A DNA stretch of 64,000 nt from Rhabdonatronobacter sediminivivens (GTDB lineage Bacteria; Pseudomonadota; Alphaproteobacteria; Rhodobacterales; Rhodobacteraceae). The stretch lies in contig NZ_JACBXS010000006.1 in assembly GCF_013415485.1 (NCBI RefSeq), positions 89,086 to 153,085 of the forward strand, in the 5' to 3' direction. The position numbers were made by a program, and so were the translations under genes. Numbering within the stretch: position 1 is the first letter of the stretch; each line of letters begins with the position of its first letter. The notes beneath the pieces are model-generated. The model worked only from the letters and a program-made list of their open reading frames with translations, searched no databases and had not been told where the DNA came from. This document shows positions 25,797-34,034 of the stretch, piece after piece.

Positions 25797-25828
25797 GGGG
25801 GCCGGGATTTCATGGAATCCCGGCCCCC
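25797..25828 (+). terminator. Rho-independent terminator of mrp
   Basis: A 13-bp perfect stem GGGGGCCGGGATT / AATCCCGGCCCCC with a 6-base loop, about 50 bp behind the mrp stop, followed by CTTGCGTTTGG. Confidence 0.75.
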
Positions 25829-25845
25829 CTTGCGTTTGGCGCGGG

Positions 25846-25888
25846 GGAATCACCTCGGTGTGATTCGTCGTGAATCGGCGGTGATTCC
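25846..25888. other. Nested inverted repeat in the mrp-mraZ gap
   Basis: Outer arms GGAATCACC (25846-25854) and GGTGATTCC (25880-25888) enclose an inner hairpin GATTC-GTCGT-GAATC (25862-25876). It could be a structured RNA end or a protein site. The rest of 25890-26140 shows no gene or recognisable element and is lower in GC than its surroundings. Confidence 0.55.
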
Positions 25889-26141
25889 GGGCTGAAACCC
25901 ACGTCACGGAGGTATGAGGTGCTGATTTTCACGCCTCAGAGGTGCGGGATATGGCGGTTTGTGGTGCTGATTTCGGGAAACCATGGCACTGTTGCCTCTG
26001 CACGACAGTTTCCGTGCATATCGCTGGGTATTCGCTTTGTTCCCACAATATATGGTAGCGCTGAAGGCGGATTCTCAGCATCAAGTGGTGATCTGGCCCT
26101 TGCTTCCCGCATGACGTGGCTGCTCGGGCGGTAGAAAACCG

Positions 26142-26170
26142 TTGCTTCCCATGAAATCCCATGTCATTCC
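26142..26170 (+). promoter_or_regulatory. Putative mraZ promoter with MraZ box
   Basis: Two CCCATG repeats spaced by exactly 10 bp (26148-26163; TGGGA-N5-TGGGA on the other strand), with a weak third (TCCTGT) 10 bp on. MraZ is known to bind repeated TGGGN-N5 units and repress its own operon. A possible -35 TTGCTT lies at 26142-26147; the -10 (near 26165) is poor. The site is about 285 bp before the mraZ start. Confidence 0.5.
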
Positions 26171-26171
26171 T

Positions 26172-26377
26172 GTTTTCAGGATAGAACGGGACAGGAAAAG
26201 GGGCAGAAGACCCCGAAACACCCAAGACGGTTTCATACAGGCAACCCGCTTTATCCGCGACAAGAGATCCGGCGCGCAAGCGAGCAGCATCCCCCCAGAT
26301 GACCTGCGCAGCCGGGCACCCAGCGATGGGACAGGGCGGCGGATCGGGTGTGGCAGTAACCCGGTCCGCCGTTGTCC
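26172..26377 (+). ncRNA. Long mraZ leader, UpsM-like sRNA candidate
   Basis: About 280 nt separate the putative promoter from mraZ. A large hairpin at 26329-26377 (CGGCGGA-T-CGGGT / ACCCG-G-TCCGCCG plus outer pairs) could cause early termination and leave an RNA of about 200 nt. In Rhodobacter sphaeroides the abundant sRNA UpsM (206 nt) is made exactly this way from the mraZ 5' leader, and it lies close to the CcsR locus as here. Ends are estimates. Confidence 0.5.
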
Positions 26378-26449
26378 GTTCAGGGGTCCGCAAACGGGCC
26401 TTGCGCCGGACATTCGCGGGCGAAACGATAACAAGAGGGCCGCGCAACA

Positions 26450-26956
26450 GTGGCACGCAGGTTCAGAGGCGAAGGCCACCTCAAGGTGGACAGCAAGGGC
26501 AGGGTGTCAATCCCGGCCAGCTTTCGCCGTGTGGTCGAAAAGGGTGACCCCGACTGGACCGCCGGACAGCGCCCCAACCTGATCATCGTCTACGGTCTGG
26601 ACAAGCAGCGCCAGCTTGATTGCTACACCATCGAAGCCATGGACGAGATCGAGGAGCGCATCGCCCTGATGCAGCCCGGCTCGGTCGAGCGCAAGATGAT
26701 GGAGCGCATCTTCCACGGCCGCGCCCTGGACACCCAGATCGACGAGGACGGCCGTATCGTCCTGCCCAAACATCTGCGCGACAAGATCGGCCTGGCGGGC
26801 GAGGCGTTCTTCATCGCCTCGGGCGATTACTTCCAGATCTGGAAACCCGAAACCTATGCCGAAACCGAAGCCGCCAAGGCCGAGGCCTGGATGGACCAGC
26901 AAGATGAGGATTTCGACATCCGCACCCTGTTGCCATCGCTGGGCGGAGGCGGCTGA
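26450..26956 (+). CDS. mraZ: MraZ, dcw operon repressor
   Basis: A 168-residue MraZ with two AbrB-like halves: [14 protein letters not shown] (about 14-27) and [16 protein letters not shown] (about 98-113). MraZ forms rings that bind the operator ahead of its own gene and lower dcw expression. The start is GTG at 26450. The stop overlaps the rsmH ATG (TGATG). First gene of the dcw cluster, preceded by the long leader described separately. Confidence 0.95.
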   Translation: MARRFRGEGHLKVDSKGRVSIPASFRRVVEKGDPDWTAGQRPNLIIVYGLDKQRQLDCYTIEAMDEIEERIALMQPGSVERKMMERIFHGRALDTQIDEDGRIVLPKHLRDKIGLAGEAFFIASGDYFQIWKPETYAETEAAKAEAWMDQQDEDFDIRTLLPSLGGGG

Positions 26957-27942
26957 TGGCAGACCCCGCGGCGCCGCATGTTCCCGTGCTGCTGCGCCCC
27001 CTTCTGGCGGCGGTGGCGCCGGTGAAGGGCATCTGGCTGGACGGCACCTTTGGCGCGGGCGGCTATGCCCGCGGGCTGCTTGAGGCCGGGGCGGAACAGG
27101 TGATCGGCGTGGACCGTGACCCGGCGGTGTTCGACATGGCCCGCGCTTGGGCAGGCGCCTATGGCGACCGGCTGCGGCTGGTGCAGGGCACCTTCGACCG
27201 GCTGGACATCCACGCGGGCGAACCGCTGGACGGGGTGGTGCTGGATCTGGGCGTGTCCTCGATGCAGCTGGACCAGGCCGAACGCGGCTTCTCCTTCACC
27301 CGGGACGGGCCGCTGGACATGCGCATGAGCCAGTCCGGCGAAAGCGCGCGCGATATCGTCAACACCGCCAGCGAATCGCAACTGGCCGATATCCTGTTCC
27401 ATTTCGGCGAGGAACGCGCCGCCCGCCGGATTGCCCGCGCCATCATCCGCGCCCGGGCGGAAGCGCCCGTTGAAACCACCGCCGCTCTGGCTGAAATCAT
27501 TACCGCCTGCCTGCCGCGCGCCAAGCCGGGGCAAAGCCACCCCGCCACCCGCAGCTTCCAGGCGATCCGCATTGCCGTGAATGCCGAATTCTCGCAGTTG
27601 ATCGACGGGCTGGAGGCCGCCGAGCGCGCGCTCAAGCCCGGCGGCAAGCTGGCGGTGGTCAGCTTTCATTCGCTCGAAGACCGGATTGTGAAACGCTTCT
27701 TGCAGAACCGCGCGGGGCAGGGCGGCAACCCCAATCGCTTTGCCCCCGATATTGTCGCGCCTGCCCCGCGCTTTCGCCTCCTCAGCCGCCGCGCCATCGG
27801 CGCCGATGCCGAGGAGCTGGCCACCAACCCCCGCGCGCGCTCGGCGCTGTTGCGGGTGGCCGAACGGCTGGACGCCCCTGCGGCGCCGGTAGATCGCGCC
27901 GGGCTGGGCATTCCGGCACCGGCCTTGCAGGGGGATGGATGA
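26956..27942 (+). CDS. rsmH: 16S rRNA (cytosine(1402)-N4)-methyltransferase
   Basis: A 328-residue RsmH (MraW), which methylates N4 of C1402 in the 16S decoding centre using SAM. Landmarks: [48 protein letters not shown] in part, and [12 protein letters not shown]. Overlaps mraZ by one base. Normal length and the usual second position of the cluster. Confidence 0.96.
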   Translation: MADPAAPHVPVLLRPLLAAVAPVKGIWLDGTFGAGGYARGLLEAGAEQVIGVDRDPAVFDMARAWAGAYGDRLRLVQGTFDRLDIHAGEPLDGVVLDLGVSSMQLDQAERGFSFTRDGPLDMRMSQSGESARDIVNTASESQLADILFHFGEERAARRIARAIIRARAEAPVETTAALAEIITACLPRAKPGQSHPATRSFQAIRIAVNAEFSQLIDGLEAAERALKPGGKLAVVSFHSLEDRIVKRFLQNRAGQGGNPNRFAPDIVAPAPRFRLLSRRAIGADAEELATNPRARSALLRVAERLDAPAAPVDRAGLGIPAPALQGDG

Positions 27943-27957
27943 TGACCGGAGAGAGTG

Positions 27958-28350
27958 ATGCGTAGCGCGCTTTTCCTGATGTCCGTGGCGGCGGTGATCG
28001 CGCTGGCCTTCTGGGCGTATCGTGAAAACCACAATACCCGCCAGGCGATGATCGAAAACAACGCCCTGAACCGCGACATCGCCGCCCTGACCGAGGCGAT
28101 TTCCGTGCAGCGTGCCGAATGGGCCTATCTGAACCGCCCCCAGCGTCTGCAGGAACTGGTGGCGCTGAATTTCGAGCGTCTGTCACTGATGCCCATGAGC
28201 GCGGACCAGTTCGGCGCCATCGGCCAGATCGCCTATCCCCTGCCCGAGGCTGATCTGAGCGAAGTCATCGACGCGGGCATCGACGTCTTTGGCGACATCG
28301 AATTCCTGTCCGAAACCGGCCGAACCTCTGCCTCGGAGCAACAGCCATGA
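27958..28350 (+). CDS. ftsL: Cell division protein FtsL
   Basis: A 130-residue bitopic protein: a short N-terminus, one membrane helix (about 3-22, ALFLMSVAAVIALAFWAY) and a periplasmic coiled coil (about 25-70) containing NRPQRLQELV. FtsL joins FtsB and FtsQ at the septum to activate FtsWI. Sequence similarity in this family is low, so the call relies on topology and position between rsmH and ftsI. The ATG at 27958 is next to an in-frame GTG at 27955. The stop overlaps ftsI. Confidence 0.88.
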   Translation: MRSALFLMSVAAVIALAFWAYRENHNTRQAMIENNALNRDIAALTEAISVQRAEWAYLNRPQRLQELVALNFERLSLMPMSADQFGAIGQIAYPLPEADLSEVIDAGIDVFGDIEFLSETGRTSASEQQP

Positions 28351-30140
28351 TCCGCACCCCTCTGCGCCCTCTGGCCCGTATCCTGCAGGCCCGCCAGCGC
28401 GGCGAAAACCCCGACCATATCGAACGCGAAAACCTGCGCCTGCGGATCGAGGCCATGCGCGACACCGCCCGTGCCCGCGCCGAAAGCCGCCTGCTGGTCA
28501 TGGCAGGGGTGTTTCTGGCGGGGTTCGTGCTGATCGGGGCGCAGATGGCGCTGCTGGCGGCCACCGAACCCATGGCGCCGACCCCGGGGCGGACGGAAGC
28601 CATTTCGTCCGAGCGGGCGGATATCCTGGACCGCAACGGGCGCGTGCTGGCCACCAACCTGACCACGCATGCGCTCTACGCGGAAACCCGGCATATGGTG
28701 GACCCCGTGCGCGCCGCGCGTGAACTTGGCGCAATCTTTCCCGATATCGACGCCGCGCGCCTGGAGCGCCAGTTCACCGACCCCAACCGCCGCTTTGTCT
28801 GGGTGCGCGCGCGGCTCTCGCCCGAACAGCGCCAGGCGGTACATGACATCGGTGAACCGGGGTTGATGTTCGGCCAGCGCAAGATGCGCATCTATCCCAA
28901 CGGAACACTGGCCGCGCATGTGCTGGGCGGCGCCAGCTTTGGCGAACAGGGCGTCCGCGCCGCCGAGGTGATCGGCGTCGCCGGGGTCGAACACCATTTC
29001 GACGAGCGCCTGCGCGACCCCGCACTGCTCGATCGCCCGCTGCAACTCTCGCTGGATATGACAATCCAGGCCGTGGTGACCGAGGTTCTGTCCAGCGGGA
29101 TGCGGATGCTGGGCGCCCGCGGTGCCAGCGCGGTGATAATGGACCCCCACAGCGGCGAGGTGATCGCCCTTGTCTCGCTGCCGGATTTCGACCCCAACAA
29201 CCGCCCCCCGCCCCCGACCGAGGGCGAGCCCGCCGACAGCGTGCTCTTCAACCGCGCGGTGCAGGGGTATTACGAGCTTGGCTCGGTCATGAAATCCTTC
29301 ACCGTGGCCCAGGCGCTGGACGACGGGATGCTGACCCCCGATACCATGGTGGACACCCGCAGCCCCATGCAGGTCGGCCGCTTCCGGATCAGCGATTTTC
29401 GCAATTACGGGCCGCAGCTTTCGGCCACCGATGTGATCGTGCGCTCCTCGAACGTGGGGACCGCGCGGCTGGCCCAGCAGATCGGCCCGCAGTCCCAGCG
29501 CGACTTTCTGGACAAGCTGGGTTTCCTGAGCGGCGTGCCCGTGGAACTGGCCGAGACCCTCCGCGCCCGCCCGCTGCTGCCCGGCAACTGGTCCGAACTG
29601 TCGGCCATGACCATCTCTTATGGTCACGGCCTGACCACCAGCCCGCTGCAACTGGCCGCGGGCTATTCCACGCTGGTCAATGGCGGCTATCTGGTTACGC
29701 CGACGCTGGAACGCCAGCCCGGACGCGGCGTGGGCGAGCAGGTGATATCCGAGCGCACCTCGGCGCAGATGCGCTACATGCTGCATCAGGTGGTCGAGCG
29801 CGGTACCGCCAGTTTCGCGCGCATCCCCGGCTATGCGGTGGGTGGCAAGACCGGCTCGGCCGACAAGCCAAAAGCCTCGGGCGGCGGGTATTATGAGGGC
29901 AAGGTGCTGGCCACCTTCGTGGGGGCGTTTCCCATGGACAACCCCCGCTATGTGATCGCCGTCACCCTGGATGAGCCCGAAGACACCACAGGGTCCGAGC
30001 CGCGCCGAACCGCCGGCTGGACAGCCGTGCCGGTGACCGGAGAGATCGTCCGCCGTATCGCGCCGCTGCTGGATCTGCGCCCGCGCCCTGCGTCCGAGAT
30101 TGAACAGGCCATGCAGAATGCGCTAGCAGCAGCCCGGTAA
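28347..30140 (+). CDS. ftsI: Septal peptidoglycan transpeptidase (PBP3/FtsI)
   Basis: A 597-residue class B penicillin-binding protein. One membrane helix (about 50-72) anchors it. The pedestal domain precedes the transpeptidase with S313-V-M-K316 (nucleophile serine), S367-S-N369 and K501-T-G. It crosslinks septal peptidoglycan with FtsW. It overlaps ftsL by 4 bp and leads to murE after 41 bp. Confidence 0.96.
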   Translation: MIRTPLRPLARILQARQRGENPDHIERENLRLRIEAMRDTARARAESRLLVMAGVFLAGFVLIGAQMALLAATEPMAPTPGRTEAISSERADILDRNGRVLATNLTTHALYAETRHMVDPVRAARELGAIFPDIDAARLERQFTDPNRRFVWVRARLSPEQRQAVHDIGEPGLMFGQRKMRIYPNGTLAAHVLGGASFGEQGVRAAEVIGVAGVEHHFDERLRDPALLDRPLQLSLDMTIQAVVTEVLSSGMRMLGARGASAVIMDPHSGEVIALVSLPDFDPNNRPPPPTEGEPADSVLFNRAVQGYYELGSVMKSFTVAQALDDGMLTPDTMVDTRSPMQVGRFRISDFRNYGPQLSATDVIVRSSNVGTARLAQQIGPQSQRDFLDKLGFLSGVPVELAETLRARPLLPGNWSELSAMTISYGHGLTTSPLQLAAGYSTLVNGGYLVTPTLERQPGRGVGEQVISERTSAQMRYMLHQVVERGTASFARIPGYAVGGKTGSADKPKASGGGYYEGKVLATFVGAFPMDNPRYVIAVTLDEPEDTTGSEPRRTAGWTAVPVTGEIVRRIAPLLDLRPRPASEIEQAMQNALAAAR

Positions 30141-30181
30141 CGCAGCCCAACAAGATGCGGGCCAACCGGACGGGAGATACC

Positions 30182-31672
30182 ATGGGCATGGATAGCGAAG
30201 CAAAGCGGCGGCTATCGGATCTGGGGCTCAGCCCCACACGCGGCGGGGACGCCTCGGTGACGGGGTTGAGTGTGGACAGCCGCGCCACGCGCCCGGGCCA
30301 TCTGTTCGCGGCCCTGCCCGGCACCCGCATGCATGGCGGCGAATTCATCTCCTACGCCCTGCGCATGGGCGCCGCCGCCATCCTGACGGACCGGACCGGC
30401 GCGCAGATTGCCGCCGATGCGCTGGACGGGTCTGACGCCGCGCTGGTCCTGGCCGAGGATCCGCGCATGGCGCTGGCCTATGCCGCAGCCCTGTGGTTCG
30501 GGGCCCAGCCCGACTGCATGACCGCCGTCACCGGCACCAATGGCAAGACATCGGTGGCCAGCTTTACGCGTCAGATATGGATCATGCTGGACCATGCGGC
30601 GGTCAATCTGGGCACCACCGGGATCGAAGGCGCGTTTTCCGCGCCCCTGGCCCATACCACGCCGGAACCGATCACCCTGCACCGGTTGCTGGCGGAAATG
30701 GCGGGCGAAGGCGTGACCCATTGCGCGATGGAGGCCTCCAGCCACGGGCTGGAACAGCGCCGCCTGGACGGGGTGCGGCTGCGCGCGGCGGCGTTCACCA
30801 ACTTCTCCCAGGATCATCTGGACTATCACGACAGCTTCGACGCCTATTTCGCCGCCAAGGCGGGGCTGTTCGCCCGCGTCCTGCCCCCGGACGGGGCGGC
30901 GGTGATCAACATGGATGACCCGCGCGGGGCCGACATGCTGGCCATCGCCGCCGACCGGGGGCAGTCCACACTGACCATAGGGCAGGACCCGGATGCCGAT
31001 CTGCGTATTCTGGCCCAGCGGTTTCACGCTGCAGGGCAGGAGTTGCGTTTCAGCTATGACGGGCAGGTGCATCAGGTTCATCTGCCGCTGATCGGCGGGT
31101 TTCAGGCGGCAAATGTGCTGGTGGCGCTGGGGCTGGTGCTGGCCTGCGGCACCGCGCCCGCCGATGCCTTGCCCGTGCTGTCGCGGCTTGAAGGGGTGCG
31201 CGGGCGCATGGAACTGGCCGCACGCCGCAGCAATGGCGCCCCGGTCTTTGTCGATTACGCGCATACCCCGGCGGCGCTGGAAACCGCGCTGACGGCGCTG
31301 CGCCCGCATGTGATGGGCCGCCTGGTGGTGGTGTTTGGCGCCGGGGGCGACCGCGACCGGGGCAAGCGCCCATTGATGGGTCAGGCCGCGGCAACCCATG
31401 CCGACATCGCATATGTGACAGATGACAACCCAAGATCCGAAGATCCGGCCGCCATCCGTGTCGAAATTTTGAAAGCCTGCCCCGAGGCGAACGAGGTTCC
31501 CGACCGTGCCGAAGCGATCCTGCGCGGGGTGGATGCTCTGGGCCCGGGGGATGCCCTGCTCATCGCCGGCAAGGGCCATGAGACCGGCCAGATCATCGGC
31601 GATACGGTCTATCCGTTTGATGATGTCGAACAGGCCTCGGTCGCCGTGGCAGCCCTGGAGCGGACGGCATGA
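30182..31672 (+). CDS. murE: UDP-MurNAc-tripeptide synthetase, meso-diaminopimelate adding
   Basis: A 496-residue Mur ligase that adds meso-diaminopimelate to UDP-MurNAc-Ala-Glu. ATP loop TGTNGKTSV near 117; the DAP-specificity motif DNPRSEDP near 415. The ATG at 30182 has GGGAGATACC upstream; an earlier in-frame ATG at 30155 is less likely. In most Proteobacteria murF follows, but here mraY comes next. Confidence 0.95.
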   Translation: MGMDSEAKRRLSDLGLSPTRGGDASVTGLSVDSRATRPGHLFAALPGTRMHGGEFISYALRMGAAAILTDRTGAQIAADALDGSDAALVLAEDPRMALAYAAALWFGAQPDCMTAVTGTNGKTSVASFTRQIWIMLDHAAVNLGTTGIEGAFSAPLAHTTPEPITLHRLLAEMAGEGVTHCAMEASSHGLEQRRLDGVRLRAAAFTNFSQDHLDYHDSFDAYFAAKAGLFARVLPPDGAAVINMDDPRGADMLAIAADRGQSTLTIGQDPDADLRILAQRFHAAGQELRFSYDGQVHQVHLPLIGGFQAANVLVALGLVLACGTAPADALPVLSRLEGVRGRMELAARRSNGAPVFVDYAHTPAALETALTALRPHVMGRLVVVFGAGGDRDRGKRPLMGQAAATHADIAYVTDDNPRSEDPAAIRVEILKACPEANEVPDRAEAILRGVDALGPGDALLIAGKGHETGQIIGDTVYPFDDVEQASVAVAALERTA

Positions 31673-31785
31673 GCGCGCCCGCGGGTGTGATCGCGCTGCG
31701 CCGCCGCCGCGGAACCAGCGCCCGCGCGCTTGACCTGCAGGCCGATAAACGCCATTCGACCGGCCACCACCCTGAAAGGTCCTGA
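31669..31785 (+). other. Short ORF filling the murE-mraY gap where murF is expected
   Basis: An ATG overlaps the murE stop (ATGA) and opens 38 codons ([15 protein letters not shown]..., basic) ending at 31785, 4 bp before mraY. The overlap is typical of a murF start, but the sequence does not resemble MurF. It may be a deletion scar or only a spacer. Confidence 0.4.
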
Positions 31786-31789
31786 CCCC

Positions 31790-32875
31790 ATGCTGTTCTG
31801 GCTGACCGAATTCGCCGAGACTGTCACCGCATTCAACCTGTTCCGATACATCACCTTTCGGGCAGGCGGCGCCTTCTTCACGGCGCTGCTGTTCGGCTTC
31901 CTCTTCGGTCCGCGCCTGATTCTCATGCTTCGGTCGCGCCAGTCCAACGGCCAGCCGATCCGCGATGATGGCCCCGAAAGCCATCTGCTGACCAAGGCGG
32001 GCACGCCGACCATGGGCGGGCTGCTGATCCTCTCGGCGCTGTGTTTCGCCACCCTTCTGTGGGCGCGGCTGGACAATGGTTACGTCTGGCTGGTGCTGCT
32101 GGTCACGGTCGCATTCGGTCTGATCGGCTTTGCCGATGATCTGGCCAAGGTCAGCCGCAACTCGCACAAGGGCGTACCCGGCAAGGTGCGGCTGGGGCTG
32201 GGCTTCATCATCGGCGGGCTGGCATCGGTGGCGGCCTGGTATCTGCATCCGGATTCGCTCACCGGGCAACTGGCCGTGCCGGTGTTCAAGGATGTGCTCC
32301 TCAACATGGGGCTGTTCTTCATCCCCTTCGGCGCCTTCGTCATCGTCGGCTCGGCCAATGCGGTGAACCTGACCGACGGGCTGGACGGGTTGGCGATCAT
32401 GCCGGTGATGGTCGCCGCCGGTACCCTGGGCGCCATCGCCTATGCCGTGGGGCGGGTCGATTTCACCGCCTATCTGGATGTCCACTACGTCCCCGGCGTG
32501 GGGGAGCTTCTGATCTTCAGCGCAGCACTTGCGGGCGGGGGCCTGGGCTTTCTGTGGTACAACGCGCCGCCCGCGGCGGTGTTCATGGGCGATACCGGCT
32601 CGCTTGCCCTGGGTGGCGCGCTGGGCGCCATGGCCGTGGCCATCAAGCATGAAATCGTGCTGGCCATCGTCGGCGGCATCTTCGTGATCGAAACGCTGTC
32701 GGTCATCATCCAGGTGGCGTATTTCAAGATGACCGGCAAGCGCGTCTTCCTGATGGCACCCATCCACCACCATTTCGAAAAGAAGGGTTGGGCCGAGCCG
32801 CAGATCGTCATCCGCTTCTGGATCATCAGCCTGGTGCTGGCGCTCATCGGTCTTGCCACGTTGAAAATCCGCTGA
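31790..32875 (+). CDS. mraY: Phospho-MurNAc-pentapeptide transferase
   Basis: A 361-residue integral membrane enzyme with about ten helices that transfers phospho-MurNAc-pentapeptide to undecaprenyl phosphate, making lipid I. Signatures: [14 protein letters not shown] with the catalytic aspartates, [21 protein letters not shown] and [13 protein letters not shown] start at ATG 31790 behind GAAAGGT; the frame is open from 31730. It is the last dcw gene here: murD does not follow. Confidence 0.96.
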   Translation: MLFWLTEFAETVTAFNLFRYITFRAGGAFFTALLFGFLFGPRLILMLRSRQSNGQPIRDDGPESHLLTKAGTPTMGGLLILSALCFATLLWARLDNGYVWLVLLVTVAFGLIGFADDLAKVSRNSHKGVPGKVRLGLGFIIGGLASVAAWYLHPDSLTGQLAVPVFKDVLLNMGLFFIPFGAFVIVGSANAVNLTDGLDGLAIMPVMVAAGTLGAIAYAVGRVDFTAYLDVHYVPGVGELLIFSAALAGGGLGFLWYNAPPAAVFMGDTGSLALGGALGAMAVAIKHEIVLAIVGGIFVIETLSVIIQVAYFKMTGKRVFLMAPIHHHFEKKGWAEPQIVIRFWIISLVLALIGLATLKIR

Positions 32876-32885
32876 GCCCGCAGGT

Positions 32886-32911
32886 GCCTTCATCTTGCCC
32901 GAAATAGCGCC
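32886..32911. repeat. Family C repeat fragment (CATCTTGCCCGAAATA)
   Basis: CCTTCATCTTGCCCGAAATA matches, in reverse orientation, the AT-containing core at 48327-48352 and 44110-44125. It directly abuts the hairpin behind mraY. Confidence 0.55.
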
Positions 32912-32940
32912 CGTGGCGGGGGGCTGTCCGCCGCCACGGG
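32910..32940. terminator. Two-way terminator between mraY and the CMD gene
   Basis: A 10-bp perfect stem CCCGTGGCGG / CCGCCACGGG with an 11-base G/C loop, between convergent genes. Confidence 0.6.
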
Positions 32941-32945
32941 AACGA

Positions 32946-33293
32946 TCAGCCCTGTTGCGGGCCGGCCAGTTGATCCCAGCATTCCAGCGCCTTGCCCGCA
33001 TACATCACCGCCGGGCCGCCGCCCATCTGGATGCTCATGGCCAGCACGTCGCCCAGTTCCTCGCGCGTGGCGCCCGCCTTGATCAGGGCTTCGACATGGA
33101 AGGCGATGCAGGGCTCGCAGCGCACCGCCACGGCAATGCCAAGGGCGACAAACTCCTTCTCCTTCATGCCCAGAGTGCCGCCGTCCTTGACCCCGCGCGA
33201 CAGGGCGCCAAAGCCCTTCATGGCGTCGGGGATGGTCTTGGCAAGGGTGCGGCTGCGGTTGCGGGTGTCGTTGATGAAGGCGGCGTAGTCCAT
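32946..33293 (-). CDS. Carboxymuconolactone decarboxylase family (AhpD-like) protein
   Basis: A 115-residue all-helical CMD-family protein with the redox motif C59-x-x-C62 and H66 (RCEPCIAFH), as in AhpD-type peroxidatic or disulfide reductases. It is cytoplasmic. GGAGA lies before the ATG at 33293; the frame continues to 33347 without family similarity. A perfect Fnr box lies 60 bp upstream, so it is probably induced at low oxygen. The substrate is unknown. Confidence 0.88.
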   Translation of the reverse strand: MDYAAFINDTRNRSRTLAKTIPDAMKGFGALSRGVKDGGTLGMKEKEFVALGIAVAVRCEPCIAFHVEALIKAGATREELGDVLAMSIQMGGGPAVMYAGKALECWDQLAGPQQG

Positions 33294-33352
33294 ACGTATT
33301 CTCCGGTGTGAATATTTCGGCGGGTGCATCGCATGGGTGCGCCGCAACAGCC

Positions 33353-33366
33353 TTGATCTGGATCAA
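33353..33366. promoter_or_regulatory. Perfect Fnr/FnrL box
   Basis: TTGATCTGGATCAA matches the Fnr consensus TTGAT-N4-ATCAA at every fixed base. It is 60 bp upstream of the CMD-family start, the usual distance for activation (near -41 of a start about 20 bp before the gene). Confidence 0.75.
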
Positions 33367-33383
33367 CCCGCTGCGCGATGGCG

Positions 33384-34034
33384 TCAGTCCGGGTGGCGCG
33401 CGACCAGCATCAGGTTGCCCGCGGGCATCGCGGTCCGCTCCACCGGCCCAAGGCCCCCGGCATGGAGCTGCGCTTCGACCCAGGCGACATCCTTGTAGCC
33501 GATGGCCGGGTCCTGCGCGCGCAGATGGGCGTCGAAGGCACGGTCCCCGGCGCTGACCAGCCGGCCCTCCTGCCGAAACGGGCCATAGAGGCAGAGGCAC
33601 CCGCCGCGGGCCAGGGCGTGGGGCGCCTCGGCCAGCAGGGTGGCGGCGGCGGGATCGGAGATCAGGTGCAGCAGGTTGACCAGCACCACCGCATCCTGCC
33701 CGGCCCAGCCCGCCCCCCAACCCGGGGCGCAGGCGTCCAGCGCCACCGGGGCGCGCAGGTTCGGCAGGGCAGCACGCGCGGCGCGGGCGGCGATGGTCGC
33801 CAGGCGATCAGCGGCCAGGTCGGTCGGCTGCCAGATCAGACCGGGGAAGCGCGCGGCGAAGGCGACGGCATGTTGCCCGGTGCCGCTGGCCAGTTCCAGC
33901 ACGCGGCCCGTCGCCGGAAAGTGCCGCGCCAGCACATCGCCGATCGGCTGCGCGTTGCGCGCGGCCGAGGGCGCGAAGGGCAGCCCATCAGGCGAGGGCG
34001 CGTTGCTGTCGGGCAGATCCAGCTTGCGGCTCAT
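33384..34034 (-). CDS. DUF938 SAM-dependent methyltransferase
   Basis: A 216-residue DUF938 protein with a class I methyltransferase fold. The SAM loop is VLELASGTGQHAVAFA (about 45-60), then WQPTDL and a NLLHLI post-motif. The N-terminal SAARNAQPI block is typical. Start ATG at 34034 overlaps the 3' end of the upstream FAD oxidoreductase by 4 bp, so the two are probably co-transcribed. The substrate of this family is not known to me. Confidence 0.85.
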   Translation of the reverse strand: MSRKLDLPDSNAPSPDGLPFAPSAARNAQPIGDVLARHFPATGRVLELASGTGQHAVAFAARFPGLIWQPTDLAADRLATIAARAARAALPNLRAPVALDACAPGWGAGWAGQDAVVLVNLLHLISDPAAATLLAEAPHALARGGCLCLYGPFRQEGRLVSAGDRAFDAHLRAQDPAIGYKDVAWVEAQLHAGGLGPVERTAMPAGNLMLVARHPD

